A stretch of DNA of 64,000 bases, taken from contig NZ_AP012331.1 of the NCBI RefSeq assembly GCF_001042635.1, positions 992,001 to 1,056,000 of the forward strand. The letters run 5' to 3'. Source of the stretch: Bifidobacterium scardovii JCM 12489 = DSM 13734. Lineage in GTDB: Bacteria; Actinomycetota; Actinomycetes; Actinomycetales; Bifidobacteriaceae. Shown here in pieces: positions 53,948 through 63,569 of the stretch. Within the stretch, counting starts at the first letter, position 1. The number at the start of each line of letters is the position of its first letter. Below the pieces are notes generated by a model. The model worked only from the letters and a program-made list of their open reading frames with translations. It made no database searches and was not told the origin of the DNA. The position numbers and the translations under genes are program-made.

Positions 53948-55039
53948 CTATCCGATGCCGAATCGCAGCAGTGTGCCGTCATCGCGGATAAGCAGAGCGC
54001 CGAGAATCGCCGGGTGCGCGGCGATGAAGCGGGCGGCACGGTGAGCGCCGAGGGTGAGCACGGTGGTGGAATAGCCCTCGGCGTCCAGTGAAGTGCGCGC
54101 GATGATGGTGACGCTGACCAGATTGGTGCGTGCCGGATAGCCGGTGTGCGGATCGATGATGTGATGGTAGGTGATGTTGTCCGCGGTGAACCGGCGCTCG
54201 TAGATGCCGCTGGTGACGATGGAAACGTCGGTGAGCTGCAACGTGGCGATTGAGTGGCCGGTATCGAGTGGATTGGGAATGCCGATATTCCATGGTTGCT
54301 GGTCGGCCGGTCGTCCGTGGAGCACGGTGTTGCCGCCGAGATCGATGAGGAAATGCTCGTAGCCGGCGAATTGGATCGTCTCGCAGAGACGGTCGGCGAT
54401 CCAGCCTTTGGCGATGCCGCCGAGATCGATGGCCGCCTGCGGATCTCGCAATCGGCACCATGCTTCGTCGTCGTTGCTGCTGCCGTTGCTGTTGTCGCCG
54501 CCGGTTTGGTCGGCTGAATAGCCATAAGACATTTCGATGGCGCGGTAGTTCACATGCCGCAGTGCTTGTGCGATTTCGGTTGAATTGGGGACCTGCCGCG
54601 CTTTCCAATTCCACAGCCGGCACAGGGTGCCGATGGTGATATCGAACGTACCTTCGCTTTGTGTGCAATAGTGTACGGCTTCGCCGATGAGGTCGGCCGT
54701 GCGCGGGTCGATGCGCACCCATTCGCCGTGCGCGCGGTTGATGCGTGATACGTCCGAATGGGGGAGTGTACGGGAGAACAGGCGCTCGTATTCGCGGCAT
54801 ATGGCAATAAGCTGCCCTGCCAATGCGATGCCGGTGTCGAGATGCGGGTGTGGGCCGAACTCGATGACCACGCTGGTGTCGAAGGCGAAGAACCGGCAGT
54901 GGATGTGCTGGGTTGCGTCGTCAATGGTAATGGAGGCAAGCTGTTCACGGGGAATCGGATCGAGAGCCGGGGCGGCGGTTTTGGCGTCGGAAGTGGCGCC
55001 GATGCCGCCGCTAGGCTCGCTATGTGGGTAGTATGGCAT
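53948..55039 (-). CDS. apbE: FAD:protein FMN transferase ApbE
   Basis: A 363-residue ApbE-family enzyme. Key parts are FDTSVVIEFG in strand 1, SRINRAHGEWVRIDPRTADL, EGTFDITIGTLCRLWN, AIDLGGIAKGWIADRL (Mg/FAD-binding), and the C-terminal VSIVTSGIYER with HHIIDPHTGYPA. It transfers FMN from FAD to Thr/Ser of partner proteins. A ~40-residue Gly/Asn/Ser insertion (TGGDNSNGSSNDDE) near 190 is unusual. No lipoprotein signal is seen, so it may work inside. It starts 11 bp after the flavodoxin-like gene, in one operon with it. Confidence 0.9.
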   Translation of the reverse strand: MPYYPHSEPSGGIGATSDAKTAAPALDPIPREQLASITIDDATQHIHCRFFAFDTSVVIEFGPHPHLDTGIALAGQLIAICREYERLFSRTLPHSDVSRINRAHGEWVRIDPRTADLIGEAVHYCTQSEGTFDITIGTLCRLWNWKARQVPNSTEIAQALRHVNYRAIEMSYGYSADQTGGDNSNGSSNDDEAWCRLRDPQAAIDLGGIAKGWIADRLCETIQFAGYEHFLIDLGGNTVLHGRPADQQPWNIGIPNPLDTGHSIATLQLTDVSIVTSGIYERRFTADNITYHHIIDPHTGYPARTNLVSVTIIARTSLDAEGYSTTVLTLGAHRAARFIAAHPAILGALLIRDDGTLLRFGIG

Positions 55040-55050
55040 GACCGTTCTCG

Positions 55051-55704
55051 TTACTCGGCGTTGATTGCCGAAGAAACCTGCGTGATCCATGCCTCGGTGT
55101 CGGCATCGGAATTCGCGGTCAGTCCGTCGCCAAGTGTTGCGTTCGGGGCCGCTTCCTTGAGCAGGGCGAGGCTGTCATCGATCGGCGTGTGCGAACTGGT
55201 GCAGAACGGGTAGATGGTCTTGCCGGACATATCGTAGGATTCGAGGAACGTGGCGATCACCATCGGCGCGGTGTCGTACCAAATCGGGTAGCCCAGGAAA
55301 ATCGTGTCGTACTGGTCCATGTTCTCGACAGTGTTTGCCACGGCTGGCCGCGCATTGTCATCGTGCTCTTTTTCGGCGCGGGATGCAACCTCGGCGTAAC
55401 CGTCGGAATATGGTTCGGCGGGCTGGATCTCGATTAGGTCGCCGCCGACCGCGTCATGGATTTTCTCGGCTACGGCCTTGGTGGTGCCGCTGTACGAATA
55501 GTAGGCGATGAGTACATTGTCGTGGTTGCCGGAATCGGTGTTATTGGCGGCCCCATCCGATTGTTCGGATGGGGTACTACCCGTGTCTGACGGATTCTGC
55601 GCGGTACTTGACGATGAGCATCCTGCGAGTAACGGGCAGGCGAGCAATGTTATCGCGGCGAAGATTGCGGTCAGATGGTGGCGGATGTTGGTCGTAGTGG
55701 CCAT
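55051..55704 (-). CDS. lipoprotein with flavodoxin domain
   Basis: A 217-residue lipoprotein (signal with LLACPLLAGC, linker of Ser/Asp/Asn) and a flavodoxin-type domain (VLIAYYSYSGTTKAVAEKIH, with the phosphate-binding loop YSGTTK, and YDTIFLGYPIWYDTAPMVIA). It is exposed outside the membrane and likely carries FMN. It is translationally close to apbE (11 bp), which may supply covalent FMN to this or another partner; no DgxtsAT-like flavinylation motif was recognised in it. ATG 55704 follows AAAAAGGAGCC. Confidence 0.85.
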   Translation of the reverse strand: MATTTNIRHHLTAIFAAITLLACPLLAGCSSSSTAQNPSDTGSTPSEQSDGAANNTDSGNHDNVLIAYYSYSGTTKAVAEKIHDAVGGDLIEIQPAEPYSDGYAEVASRAEKEHDDNARPAVANTVENMDQYDTIFLGYPIWYDTAPMVIATFLESYDMSGKTIYPFCTSSHTPIDDSLALLKEAAPNATLGDGLTANSDADTEAWITQVSSAINAE

Positions 55705-55817
55705 GGTTGGCTCCTTTTTGCGGGTATTTTTCGTGGGTAACAGGGTGATTTTGGGTAGGCTCACGCTATGGCATTGGCGTTGCGTTAGTTTTTTGCTCCC
55801 GCCAGCGGGGCGAGCAA

Positions 55818-56552
55818 TTAGTTTTCGATGGAATCAACCCAAGCAGTCAGATCGGCGTCGGCTGCGCCGACATCATTGCGGGAGACGGAGAATCCGTTGT
55901 CGAGCACGGTGGCATTCGGCTCGAAATTCTTGATCTGTTCGATGGTCCCGGCGAAACCAGAGCCGCCGTGCACGGTGAACGGAATGATGGTTTTGCCGGA
56001 GAAATCATAGGAGTCGAACAGCGTGTGCAATGGCATCGGCAGCACGGCGTTCCAGATGGGGAATCCGATGAAGAACGTGTCGTAGCTCTCGAAATCGGCG
56101 ATGCTGCCGGTCAGTTCCGGTTCGGTGTTATTGCTCATCTCGTTGACGGCGAATTCGATGAGCTCGTCATGATCAGCCGGATACTCCTGAACCGTGTCGA
56201 TGCGGAACATATCAGCACCGGTCTGCTGCTGAATGAGGCTGGCGATAAGTTCGACGTTGCCGTACAGTTCGCCATCGCGCACCACGCGGCTCGCGCCGGC
56301 CTTGGTGTAGGTGCCGGTCGGCTCGGGCATGGAGAAGTAGATGACTAGCGCGTTGCTGGTGGATACCGGTGTCTGCTGATCGGTGTCGGCGCTTTGGCCG
56401 CTGGTATTGGGCGTCGAAGCAGTGCCTGTGTCATTGCTGGCTGTCGAGTTCGTGCCGCAGCCGGCAAGCATCGCGCCGGAGAGCATCACCGTGCCGACGA
56501 TGGCGAAGGACTTACGCAGAATGATGATTCGCGGTCGGTTCGTGGAAGTCAT
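55818..56552 (-). CDS. lipoprotein with flavodoxin domain
   Basis: A 244-residue lipoprotein (lipobox MLAGC near residue 31), Thr/Ser linker, and flavodoxin-type domain (ALVIYFSMPEPTGTYTKAGA, YDTFFIGFPIWNAVLPMPLH, FTVHGGSGFAGTIEQI). It is closer to the protein at 31162 than to its neighbour at 55051. The chain TetR, this gene, the next flavodoxin and apbE runs on the minus strand with 106-, 113- and 11-bp gaps. ATG 56552 has GAAAGGCACTCCC upstream. Confidence 0.85.
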   Translation of the reverse strand: MTSTNRPRIIILRKSFAIVGTVMLSGAMLAGCGTNSTASNDTGTASTPNTSGQSADTDQQTPVSTSNALVIYFSMPEPTGTYTKAGASRVVRDGELYGNVELIASLIQQQTGADMFRIDTVQEYPADHDELIEFAVNEMSNNTEPELTGSIADFESYDTFFIGFPIWNAVLPMPLHTLFDSYDFSGKTIIPFTVHGGSGFAGTIEQIKNFEPNATVLDNGFSVSRNDVGAADADLTAWVDSIEN

Positions 56553-56658
56553 GGGAGTGCCTTTCTTCAGGCGTGGATGATGGACGGTTTGGATGATGTG
56601 GAATGGATATTAGGCGATGGAATGCGGCGAAACAGGAGAGCCGACGTCATGAGGCATG

Positions 56659-57246
56659 TCAGGCGTCGATCTGCTTGCGGTAGCCTTCCACCGCATACGA
56701 CATGCCGCGGGTGATTAGGCCTATCGACAGTTCGATGAAATCCTCCAACGGCATCTTCTTGCCGTCGGCCACCCATTGGCGATACAGGGTGGGGGAGTTC
56801 GACGCGAAGAAAGCGTACACGATGTTCTCGGCGAGCGAATCGAGATCCAGCACGCCGCGATTGCGTTCACGGCGGTAGTCCATGATGCGCTGGCTGATGC
56901 GCTCGTAGACCGGTCGGTAGCTCGGTTCACACAGAATGCGTTCGTGCAGCTTCGACTGTTTGGTGGCCATCGTCATATAGAAGCGAACGATGCCGGCGAT
57001 GTCGTCAAGGCTGGCATAGGAAACGTTCTGTTTGGTGAACTGCGCGACCGTACTCTCCACCACGACCTCGTCCATCAATTCATCGATGGACTGGTAGTGC
57101 AGGTAGAAGGTCTTGCGATTGATGTGTGCGCGAGACGCGAGCTCGCTGACGGTAAGCTGATCGTAGTCAAGCTCGCATATCATCTGCTCGAATGCCGATT
57201 GTATGGCTGCGCGGGTCTTCAATACTCGTAGGTCGGATTCGTTCAT
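56659..57246 (-). CDS. TetR/AcrR-family regulator
   Basis: A 195-residue regulator. The TetR helix-turn-helix is at residues ~8-55 (AIQSAFEQMICELDYDQLTVSELASR, given in part, then HINRKTFYLHYQSIDELMDE). The rest is a helical ligand-binding domain. ATG 57246 has AAAGGAGTATTGCCT upstream. It faces the iron alcohol dehydrogenase gene across a region with two palindromes (57264-57302 and ~57360-57392), its probable operators. It may control both that gene and the flavodoxin/apbE genes downstream. Confidence 0.85.
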   Translation of the reverse strand: MNESDLRVLKTRAAIQSAFEQMICELDYDQLTVSELASRAHINRKTFYLHYQSIDELMDEVVVESTVAQFTKQNVSYASLDDIAGIVRFYMTMATKQSKLHERILCEPSYRPVYERISQRIMDYRRERNRGVLDLDSLAENIVYAFFASNSPTLYRQWVADGKKMPLEDFIELSIGLITRGMSYAVEGYRKQIDA

Positions 57247-57263
57247 AGGCAATACTCCTTTCT

Positions 57264-57302
57264 TGATTACGCCACATCATCCATGTCTGTGTGGCGTAAT
57301 CA
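57264..57302. promoter_or_regulatory. 13-bp palindrome, putative TetR operator
   Basis: TGATTACGCCACA (57264-57276) and its perfect complement (57290-57302) with a 13-nt spacer, between the divergent TetR and alcohol dehydrogenase starts. A second imperfect dyad (ACACACTG / CGGTGTGT) is at ~57361-57392. Confidence 0.65.
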
Positions 57303-57416
57303 TCATACTGTTTCTTGCTGTCCTTTGCTTGAATTTCCGGCCGGTTATATTGTTTATACCACACACTGAGAAATAAGTAACACGGTGTGTCGTAAAGTAG
57401 TGAAAGAGGCAATATT

Positions 57417-58582
57417 ATGCAGAACTTCTCGTTCAGTTACCCGACCCGTATCTACTTTGGCAAAGATTCCGTACGAGACGCGCTCGTCAAAGAAATGCCC
57501 AATATGGGAAATACCGTGATGCTCGCCTACGGCGGCGGCTCCATCAAACGCAACGGCATTTATGATGAAATCACAGCCATCCTCATCGAGTCAGGCAAGA
57601 ATCTCGTGGATTTTGGCGGCATCATGGGCAATCCCACCTACGCGAAGGTGCAGGAAGGCGCGGCTCTCGCTCGCGAACACAATGTTGACTTCATTCTTGC
57701 GGTCGGCGGCGGCTCCACCATCGACTGCTCGAAGGCCGTGGCCGCACAGGCCAAACTCGATGAAGACCTGTGGAATCTGGAATACCGCGATCACCGCTTC
57801 CCGACTGCTTCCCTGCCGGTCGGTGCGGTACCTACTGTTTCAGGTACCGGTTCGGAGATGAACGGGGGAGCTGTCATCACGAACGAAGAAGTCGGTATCA
57901 AGGGTGGGCTGTTCTCCGCAGCGCCGGTATTCGCGGTGCTTGACCCGTCATACACCCTGTCCGTGCCATTCCGCCAAGTCATTTCCAGCGCTTTCGACTC
58001 GTTCAGTCACTGCATGGAAACCTACTTCGGCTCCCCGCGTACCGATAACGTGTCCGACGACATCAATGAGGCGATTATGCGCAACATCATTCGCAATATC
58101 CGCGTGATGCTTGCGCGGCCTGATGATTATGAGGCTCGCAGCGAACTTATGTGGGATTCCGCGATGGCGGAGAACGGCATCTTGAAAATCGGCAAGGTCA
58201 CCGATTTCCAATGCCATCAGATCGAGCATCAGCTTGGCGCGTTCACCAACTGCATCCATGGTGAGGGGCTTGCCGTCATTCACCCGGCGCTCTATCGTCA
58301 TCTCGTTTCGGCCGCGCCTGAGCGTTTCGCCCGATTCGCCACCGCCATCTGGGCATTGATCCGGAAAACAAGGATAGACTCCAAGTCGCCCTGGCTGGCA
58401 TTGATGCTCTTGCCGCGTTCATCAAGGAATGCGGGCTTCCCACCACGCTCGGCCAGCTTGGTGGCGGTGCCGATGACGATGCAATCCTGCGCAAGGTGGC
58501 CGACACCTGCAACATCCAGCCGGGCTGTTGCGTTCGCCTCAGTCGCGATGAGATTTACCAGATCCTGCAGGAGGTGAAGTAG
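57417..58582 (+). pseudogene. iron-containing alcohol dehydrogenase, frameshifted near the end
   Basis: Butanol-dehydrogenase-like type III enzyme. The first ~312 residues are intact: NFSFSYPTRIYFGKD, AYGGGSIKRNG, ILAVGGGSTIDCSKAVAA, and the metal-site segments SSAFDSFSHCMETYF and QIEHQLGAFTNCIHGEGL. At 58351 the frame breaks in TGGGCATTGAT; the other frame continues IDPENKDRLQVALAGIDAL and ends EIYQILQEVK at 58582. One G lost from a TGGGGC run explains it. The iron ligands precede the break, but the lost ~75 residues shape the C-terminal domain, so activity is doubtful unless it is a sequencing error. It is divergent from TetR. Confidence 0.8.
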
Positions 58583-58713
58583 TTGACTCGTGGCGATTGC
58601 CGGTCTGCGGGAAAACGCAGCGTGCAGAGTATGCTGATGCATGAAGAACCGGAGTCCGCGAAAGGCATGGTTGGTCGGCTGTCCCGAATCGGCCATCAGC
58701 GGTTCGTGGTGCC

Positions 58714-58917
58714 ATGCCTGATGCTCCCGACTTCGCCAACGGCATGTCCATCGCCTTCGGCAATGTCGGCATCGCCGTAGGCACCGCAGCGGGAGGCGCG
58801 GCAATCGCTCTCGGATCCATCCGTGCCGCTGCCGGCATGGCATGTGCATTCGCCGCCATCCTGCTCGTGTTACTGCCTATTCGGGTCTCGCTGTCCGGCC
58901 GACTTTCTCTTCGCTGA
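58714..58917 (+). pseudogene. C-terminal remnant of an MFS transporter
   Basis: About 65 codons: APDFANGMSIAFGNVGIAVG, and two more hydrophobic parts to LLVLLPIRVSL. This is the eleventh and twelfth helix of a DHA1-type exporter (the intact exporter at 13797 has a comparable end SALNLASSMSSTACNIGIAVG). No more of it is found between 58583 and 58713. Confidence 0.6.
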
Positions 58918-58945
58918 ATCATTCACCAATCACAAAGGAACCACC

Positions 58946-59509
58946 ATGCAATCCAACAATGTACTTATCATTACTAGCTCTCCCACTGTTGGAGGCAATG
59001 GCGATGTAATCGCCTCGATCGCGGCAAACGAACTGACTGCTCGAGGTGCCAATGCGTCTATGCTTAATCTGCGCAACCTCGATATTCAGCCAATAGCGAC
59101 GGGACAGGATTCAGTGGCGCATTCTGATGAGCCCGATGATGACTTTCCGCAATTACTCGCTGCGATTCACCAAGCTGACGCCATCATCGTCATCTCGCCC
59201 ATCTATTACAACAATCTTGAAGCGAGGCTCATCACCGCAATCGATCGTCTCTACTATCCGATTGCCTTGCGCAACGGTTATGAACGAGGTCCGAAGAAAC
59301 GGCTTGGCGTTATCCTCACTTGTGAAGGTTCCAGCTCCGACTGGCTCAAACTGCTGGTTGACCGCACCTTGACCAAGTCTTTGCGTGCAAGCGTCGCCGA
59401 TATCAAAACCGAGGTATTCGGCCATTGCCCGCCGTTGCAAGGCAAACCAATCAACGCCGACTACTGGCATAGGACCATTTCCCTCGCCGATTGGTGCATC
59501 CAGTCATGA
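58946..59509 (+). CDS. NADPH-dependent FMN reductase/NAD(P)H oxidoreductase
   Basis: A 187-residue flavodoxin-fold enzyme: VLIITSSPTVGGNGDVIAS as FMN-binding loop, DAIIVISPIYYNNLEARLIT as the conserved middle, then ILTCEGSSSDWLKLLV. It reduces quinones, nitro groups or flavins in the cytoplasm. ATG 58946 follows AAAGGAACCACC. It overlaps the convergent LysR gene by 6 bp at their stops. Confidence 0.85.
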   Translation: MQSNNVLIITSSPTVGGNGDVIASIAANELTARGANASMLNLRNLDIQPIATGQDSVAHSDEPDDDFPQLLAAIHQADAIIVISPIYYNNLEARLITAIDRLYYPIALRNGYERGPKKRLGVILTCEGSSSDWLKLLVDRTLTKSLRASVADIKTEVFGHCPPLQGKPINADYWHRTISLADWCIQS

Positions 59510-60424
59510 GTCGGCTCGGAGAAAATCGGCGAAGGCGCTTACTGCGGGGCTGGTCGGGCGGCCTTTCTTCCATGCGATGAGCGTGCTGTTCTCCAGTTTG
59601 GGCCGTAATGGTATGAAATGCATCTGGGCATCATAGGTCGGTATGTCGATACCGATGATGATGCCCACTCCGGTATGTACCAGAACCGTCGCGTTTGAGA
59701 GGAAATTCGCGGTGGCCGCAACCGTGACGGTATCGGCCCAGTCGCCGAGCCAGCTCATCACTAGGCCGCGTACCGCATCACGGTCGGGAAGGATCAGCGC
59801 TTGCCCGTCAAGGTCCTTCGGGCGGATGAACGGCTTGCTTGCCAGAGGATGGTTGCTGCGCATCAATGCGCCCCAGCGGTCATTCGATTCCATACGCACA
59901 TAGTCGTAGCGATCCATATCCACAGGCTCGAACAGCAGTGCCATGTCCAATTTGCCTTGTTCCATAAGCGGCTTGGCTTGTGCGGCACCCATGGTGCGAA
60001 TATCAAATCGCACGTCAGGGTGCGCGATGCGGAATGCGGCGATGCGTTCTGCCAGAAGTGTCATGCTCAATGTCTCAGCACAACCAATGACAACGGATCC
60101 GGTCAGCCGACTATGCACCGTGTGCAGCTCACGTTCCATACGATCTGCCATCGCCACTATGGCCTGCGCTCGCTCCCTCACGAATGCGCCTTCGGGCGTG
60201 AGTTTGATGCCGCGTGCTTCGCGGGTGAAAAGGGTGACACCTAGATCTTGTTCCAACTTCTTCAGATTCCGGGACAACGCCGGCTGAGACATTCGCAGTA
60301 GGTCGGCGGCCGAGGAAATGCTTGATTCCTCCGCGATCGCCAAAAACATGCGTAATGCGTGCAGGTCAAATGACGGGGTCGAGAGATTCTCCGACATCAT
60401 GTCCTTGATGGAATCGCTGTTCAT
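59504..60424 (-). CDS. LysR-family regulator
   Basis: A 306-residue LysR protein. Helix-turn-helix at ~15-75 (LHALRMFLAIAEESSISSAA, MSQPALSRNLKKLEQDLG, FTREARGIKLTPEG) and a complete effector domain. Likely regulator of the FMN reductase or of redox genes nearby. ATG 60424 follows AAGAGGTGCC. Its C-terminus (WKKGRPTSPAVSAFADFL) resembles that of the LysR fragments at 25976 and at the right edge, so the window holds several related paralogues. Confidence 0.9.
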   Translation of the reverse strand: MNSDSIKDMMSENLSTPSFDLHALRMFLAIAEESSISSAADLLRMSQPALSRNLKKLEQDLGVTLFTREARGIKLTPEGAFVRERAQAIVAMADRMERELHTVHSRLTGSVVIGCAETLSMTLLAERIAAFRIAHPDVRFDIRTMGAAQAKPLMEQGKLDMALLFEPVDMDRYDYVRMESNDRWGALMRSNHPLASKPFIRPKDLDGQALILPDRDAVRGLVMSWLGDWADTVTVAATANFLSNATVLVHTGVGIIIGIDIPTYDAQMHFIPLRPKLENSTLIAWKKGRPTSPAVSAFADFLRADS

Positions 60425-60702
60425 GGCACCTCTTCTTTGCAAGTGGATGTGAAACCAGTGTACTGGTGTGAGGAGGGGCTACATCGATAGGCGATGGCGT
60501 CAGATTATGCGGGCAAAACGACAGGTTAGGGCCGAATCGGTGAGGTCGTGCGCATTGCAAAAATTGGTATGAGAATGATAAACCCTTGGAATTATTGGTG
60601 TTCGAGCAAGTTTACGGTGCAGCTATGCATAACGCGCATGCTATACGATGCATGGCGAACATTGTTGCTCCGCAGGCAGATCCAGCACAATGATGGCATG
60701 AC

Positions 60703-60720
60703 GTTCACAACAATGTGAAC
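60703..60720. promoter_or_regulatory. GTTCACA-ACAA-TGTGAAC palindrome
   Basis: Perfect 7-bp arms with a 4-bp spacer, 83 bp before the likely GH3 start. LacI-type operators in sugar loci look like this; the regulator is not visible. The rest of the 378-bp gap between LysR and GH3 shows nothing else clear. Confidence 0.6.
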
Positions 60721-60802
60721 AGCTCACAATCCCAATGATTCCAAGGCTTTGCGAATCATCGCACGGACGCGAAGAACAGGAGAAACCATTCTGGAAATCA
60801 AT

Positions 60803-63246
60803 ATGGATGACGTCATCGCAGTCGTCCAATCCATCCAGGCCGGATTAATCGCGATTGCGGTATTTTTGGTGCTCGCCATCGTCGTCACGGTGTCGGTCAA
60901 CCGCCGAACCGTACAGAACACGGCCACACGCAAAAGGAATTCTCCGACACCGCCATGATTGTTATCGGCCGCGTCGGCGGCGAAGGCCTCGACCTGCCCA
61001 CCGACATGAACGCGAACGGTGTGACATACAACGACAATTCCTTCGATTATCAGGACTTCCCCGAAGGCTCCCATTATCTTGAGCTCAGCCAGAGCGAGAA
61101 GAACATGATCGACCTGGTCACCACGAACTTCGAAAACGTGGTGCTGGTCTACAACGGCGCAAACGCCTTCGAATTCGGATTCCTTGATGATTACCCGCAA
61201 ATCAAGTCCGTGCTGTGGGCACCGCACCCCGGCCAGGCCGGTTTCACGGCACTCGGCGAAGTTATGACCGGTGCCGTGAACCCTTCCGGACGCACCGCCG
61301 ACACCTTCGTAGGCGACCTGACCCAGACCCCGAACTGGGACAACTTCGGTGCCTTCCAGTATGACAATGTCTCTGAATTCGAAGTCGAATCCGCGCGTGG
61401 CGTGCGCTCGCCGAAGTTCGTCAACTATGTGGAAGGCATCTACGTGGGCTATCGGTTCTACGAAACCGCCGCGGCAGAAGGACTGATCGACTGCGACGCA
61501 ACCGTAACCTACCCGTTCGGCTACGGTCTGAGCTACACCACCTTCAGCCAGCAAATGGGCGACCTGACTTACGCTGACGGCGTGGTCTCGTTCGACGTGA
61601 CTGTGACCAACACCGGTGATACGACCGGCAAGGATGTGGTCGAGGCCTACTACAACCCGCCATACACCAACGGAGGCATCGAAAAAGCCACTGCCAACCT
61701 CGTGGCCTATGAGAGAAAACCGACGAACTCGCACCCGGCGAATCCGAAACCGTGACGGTCGAATTCGATGACGATGACATGGCCTCCTATAACTACCAGA
61801 ACGCCAAGGCTTATGTGCTGGAAGCCGGCGATTACACGGTGTCCATCAACGAGAACTCGCATGACGTGATTGATTCGGCAACGGTCAACGTGCCGGAAAC
61901 CATCACCTACGATTGCCGACAGCAACACGCATAACGGCGATGCCATCGTGGCTACCAATGTGTTCGATGACACGGAAGGCAACGTGACCTATCTGAGCCG
62001 TGCGAACGGATTCGCCAACTATGACGAAGCCACCGCTGCGCCTGCCGACTACAGTATGTCGGACGACGTGAAATCCACGTTCTACAACATCGGCAACTAC
62101 GATCCCACCGAATTCGACAATACGGATGACCAGATGCCGACCACCGGCGCGAACAACGGACTGAGACTCGTGGACCTGCGCGGCGTGGACTATGACAACG
62201 CGCAGTGGGACCAGCTACTCGACCAGCTCACCTTCGATGAGATGGATAACATCATCGCTAACGGCGGCTACCAGAACACAGCCATCAAATCCATCGGCAA
62301 GATACGTCTGTCGGATGTGGATGGTCCGGCTGCCCTGAAAGACAATTTCACCGGTGTAAGCTCCATCGGCCTGCCCGCCAACATTGCGCTCGCCTGCTCG
62401 TGGAACAAGGATCTGGCCCGCCAGTACGGCGAAACCATTGGTGACATGGCCCACGAAATGCAGGTGTCCGGCTGGTACGCGCCTTCCATCAACAATCATC
62501 GTTCGGCATTCGGCGGTCGTAACTTCGAATACTTCTCGGAAGACCCCGTGCTGACCGCTGGACTTGCCTCCGAACAGGTGCTTGGCGCGGCCGACCGTGG
62601 CGTGTACGCCTTCACCAAGCACTTCGCCCTGAACGAGCAGGAAAACGAGCGCAACGGGCAGCTGTGCACATGGTCGAACGAGCAGGCAATCCGCGAAATC
62701 TACCTGCGTCCGTTCGAGGAAGTCGTCAAGGCCGACGGCGACGCGCAGGCCATGATGGGCGCGTTCAACTACATCGGCAACACCTACGCCAGCGCGCACG
62801 TCGGACTGAACCAGACCATATTGCGCGAGGAATGGGGCTTCAAGGGCATGCTGGAAACCGATCACTTCTCCGGCCTGAACTACGGTTACCAGACCGCCGA
62901 TCAGGCGATTCGCGGATACGCCGACATCATGCTCGCCTCCACCGAGACCACCAATCATGTGACCGATCACTCCGCCACCTCCGTGATCGCCATGCGTCGG
63001 GCCGTGCACAACATCCTGTACACAGCCGTCAACAGCTGGCGATACGCGGACGGTGAGCCCGCTGACCCGATGCCCGCATGGCAAATTGCGATGATCGTGG
63101 CCGACGTGGTGCTGGGCGTGGCGCTGGTTGGACTTGAGGCGATTGCCATCAAGCGGTTTGTGAGCCGTCGCCGTACCGGGGCCGGTGCTGTTGCCGGCGT
63201 GACTGCGCCGCCCACTACGGATACGCCCGAGCCGGACGCCGAATAA
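60803..63246 (+). pseudogene. membrane-anchored GH3 beta-glucosidase, permuted, broken
   Basis: Pieces of one ~900-1000-residue GH3 enzyme with permuted domain order. (1) 60803-60925: N-terminal helix MDDVIAVVQSIQAGLIAIAV and NRRTVQNTATRK. (2) 60930-61755: GH3 C-domain (DTAMIVIGRVGGEGLDLP, PFGYGLSYTTF) and a fibronectin-like part. (3) 61752-61930 in another frame. (4) 61930-63246: catalytic N-domain (LRLVDLRGVDYDNAQWDQLL, VDGPAALKDN, TKHFALNEQENERN, nucleophile region in GFKGMLETDHFSGLNYG) and a C-terminal helix (IAMIVADVVLGVALVGLEAI). Lesions: an internal deletion with frame change near 60925, shifts near 61712 and 61910. Without an intact frame it cannot give a full product; the last piece alone might be made from an internal start. 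Confidence 0.85.
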
Positions 63247-63335
63247 CCCCATACGTGGGTGACGGCGGTTCCTCCTACCGTCGCCCATCCTCAGCGGTGT
63301 GGATTCGCTGCCCTGAATCCATGCCCATGCCCATC

Positions 63336-63370
63336 AGGCGGCAGCCGACCTCCTCCGGCTGCCGCCTTTT
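63336..63370 (+). terminator. intrinsic terminator of the GH3 gene
   Basis: AGGCGGCAGCCG and its perfect 12-bp complement with an 8-nt loop, followed by TTTT. It is 90 bp after the GH3 stop. The rest of the 323-bp gap to the LysR gene (63570) shows no other feature. Confidence 0.85.
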
Positions 63371-63569
63371 CATATTCGTTCTCGAAGTCGGCATAGGTAC
63401 GGGCGGACGCGGAATGGATACGGGCATATAAAGTCAAAAACGGGCCCAAAACAATGGATACGCATGGATAAAGGCCGATACATTCCGATATTCGTGGGTG
63501 AGGGAACTCACTAAGGCTTCCGTGTAACGGGCTGGGCCAAGTTTGACTGAGAGCTTGGCGTAATGCGCC

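Noticed and set aside
53767..54525. Minus-strand frame overlapping the apbE end and the downstream gap
   Set aside because: Thr/Ser/Pro-rich shadow of apbE in another frame without motifs.
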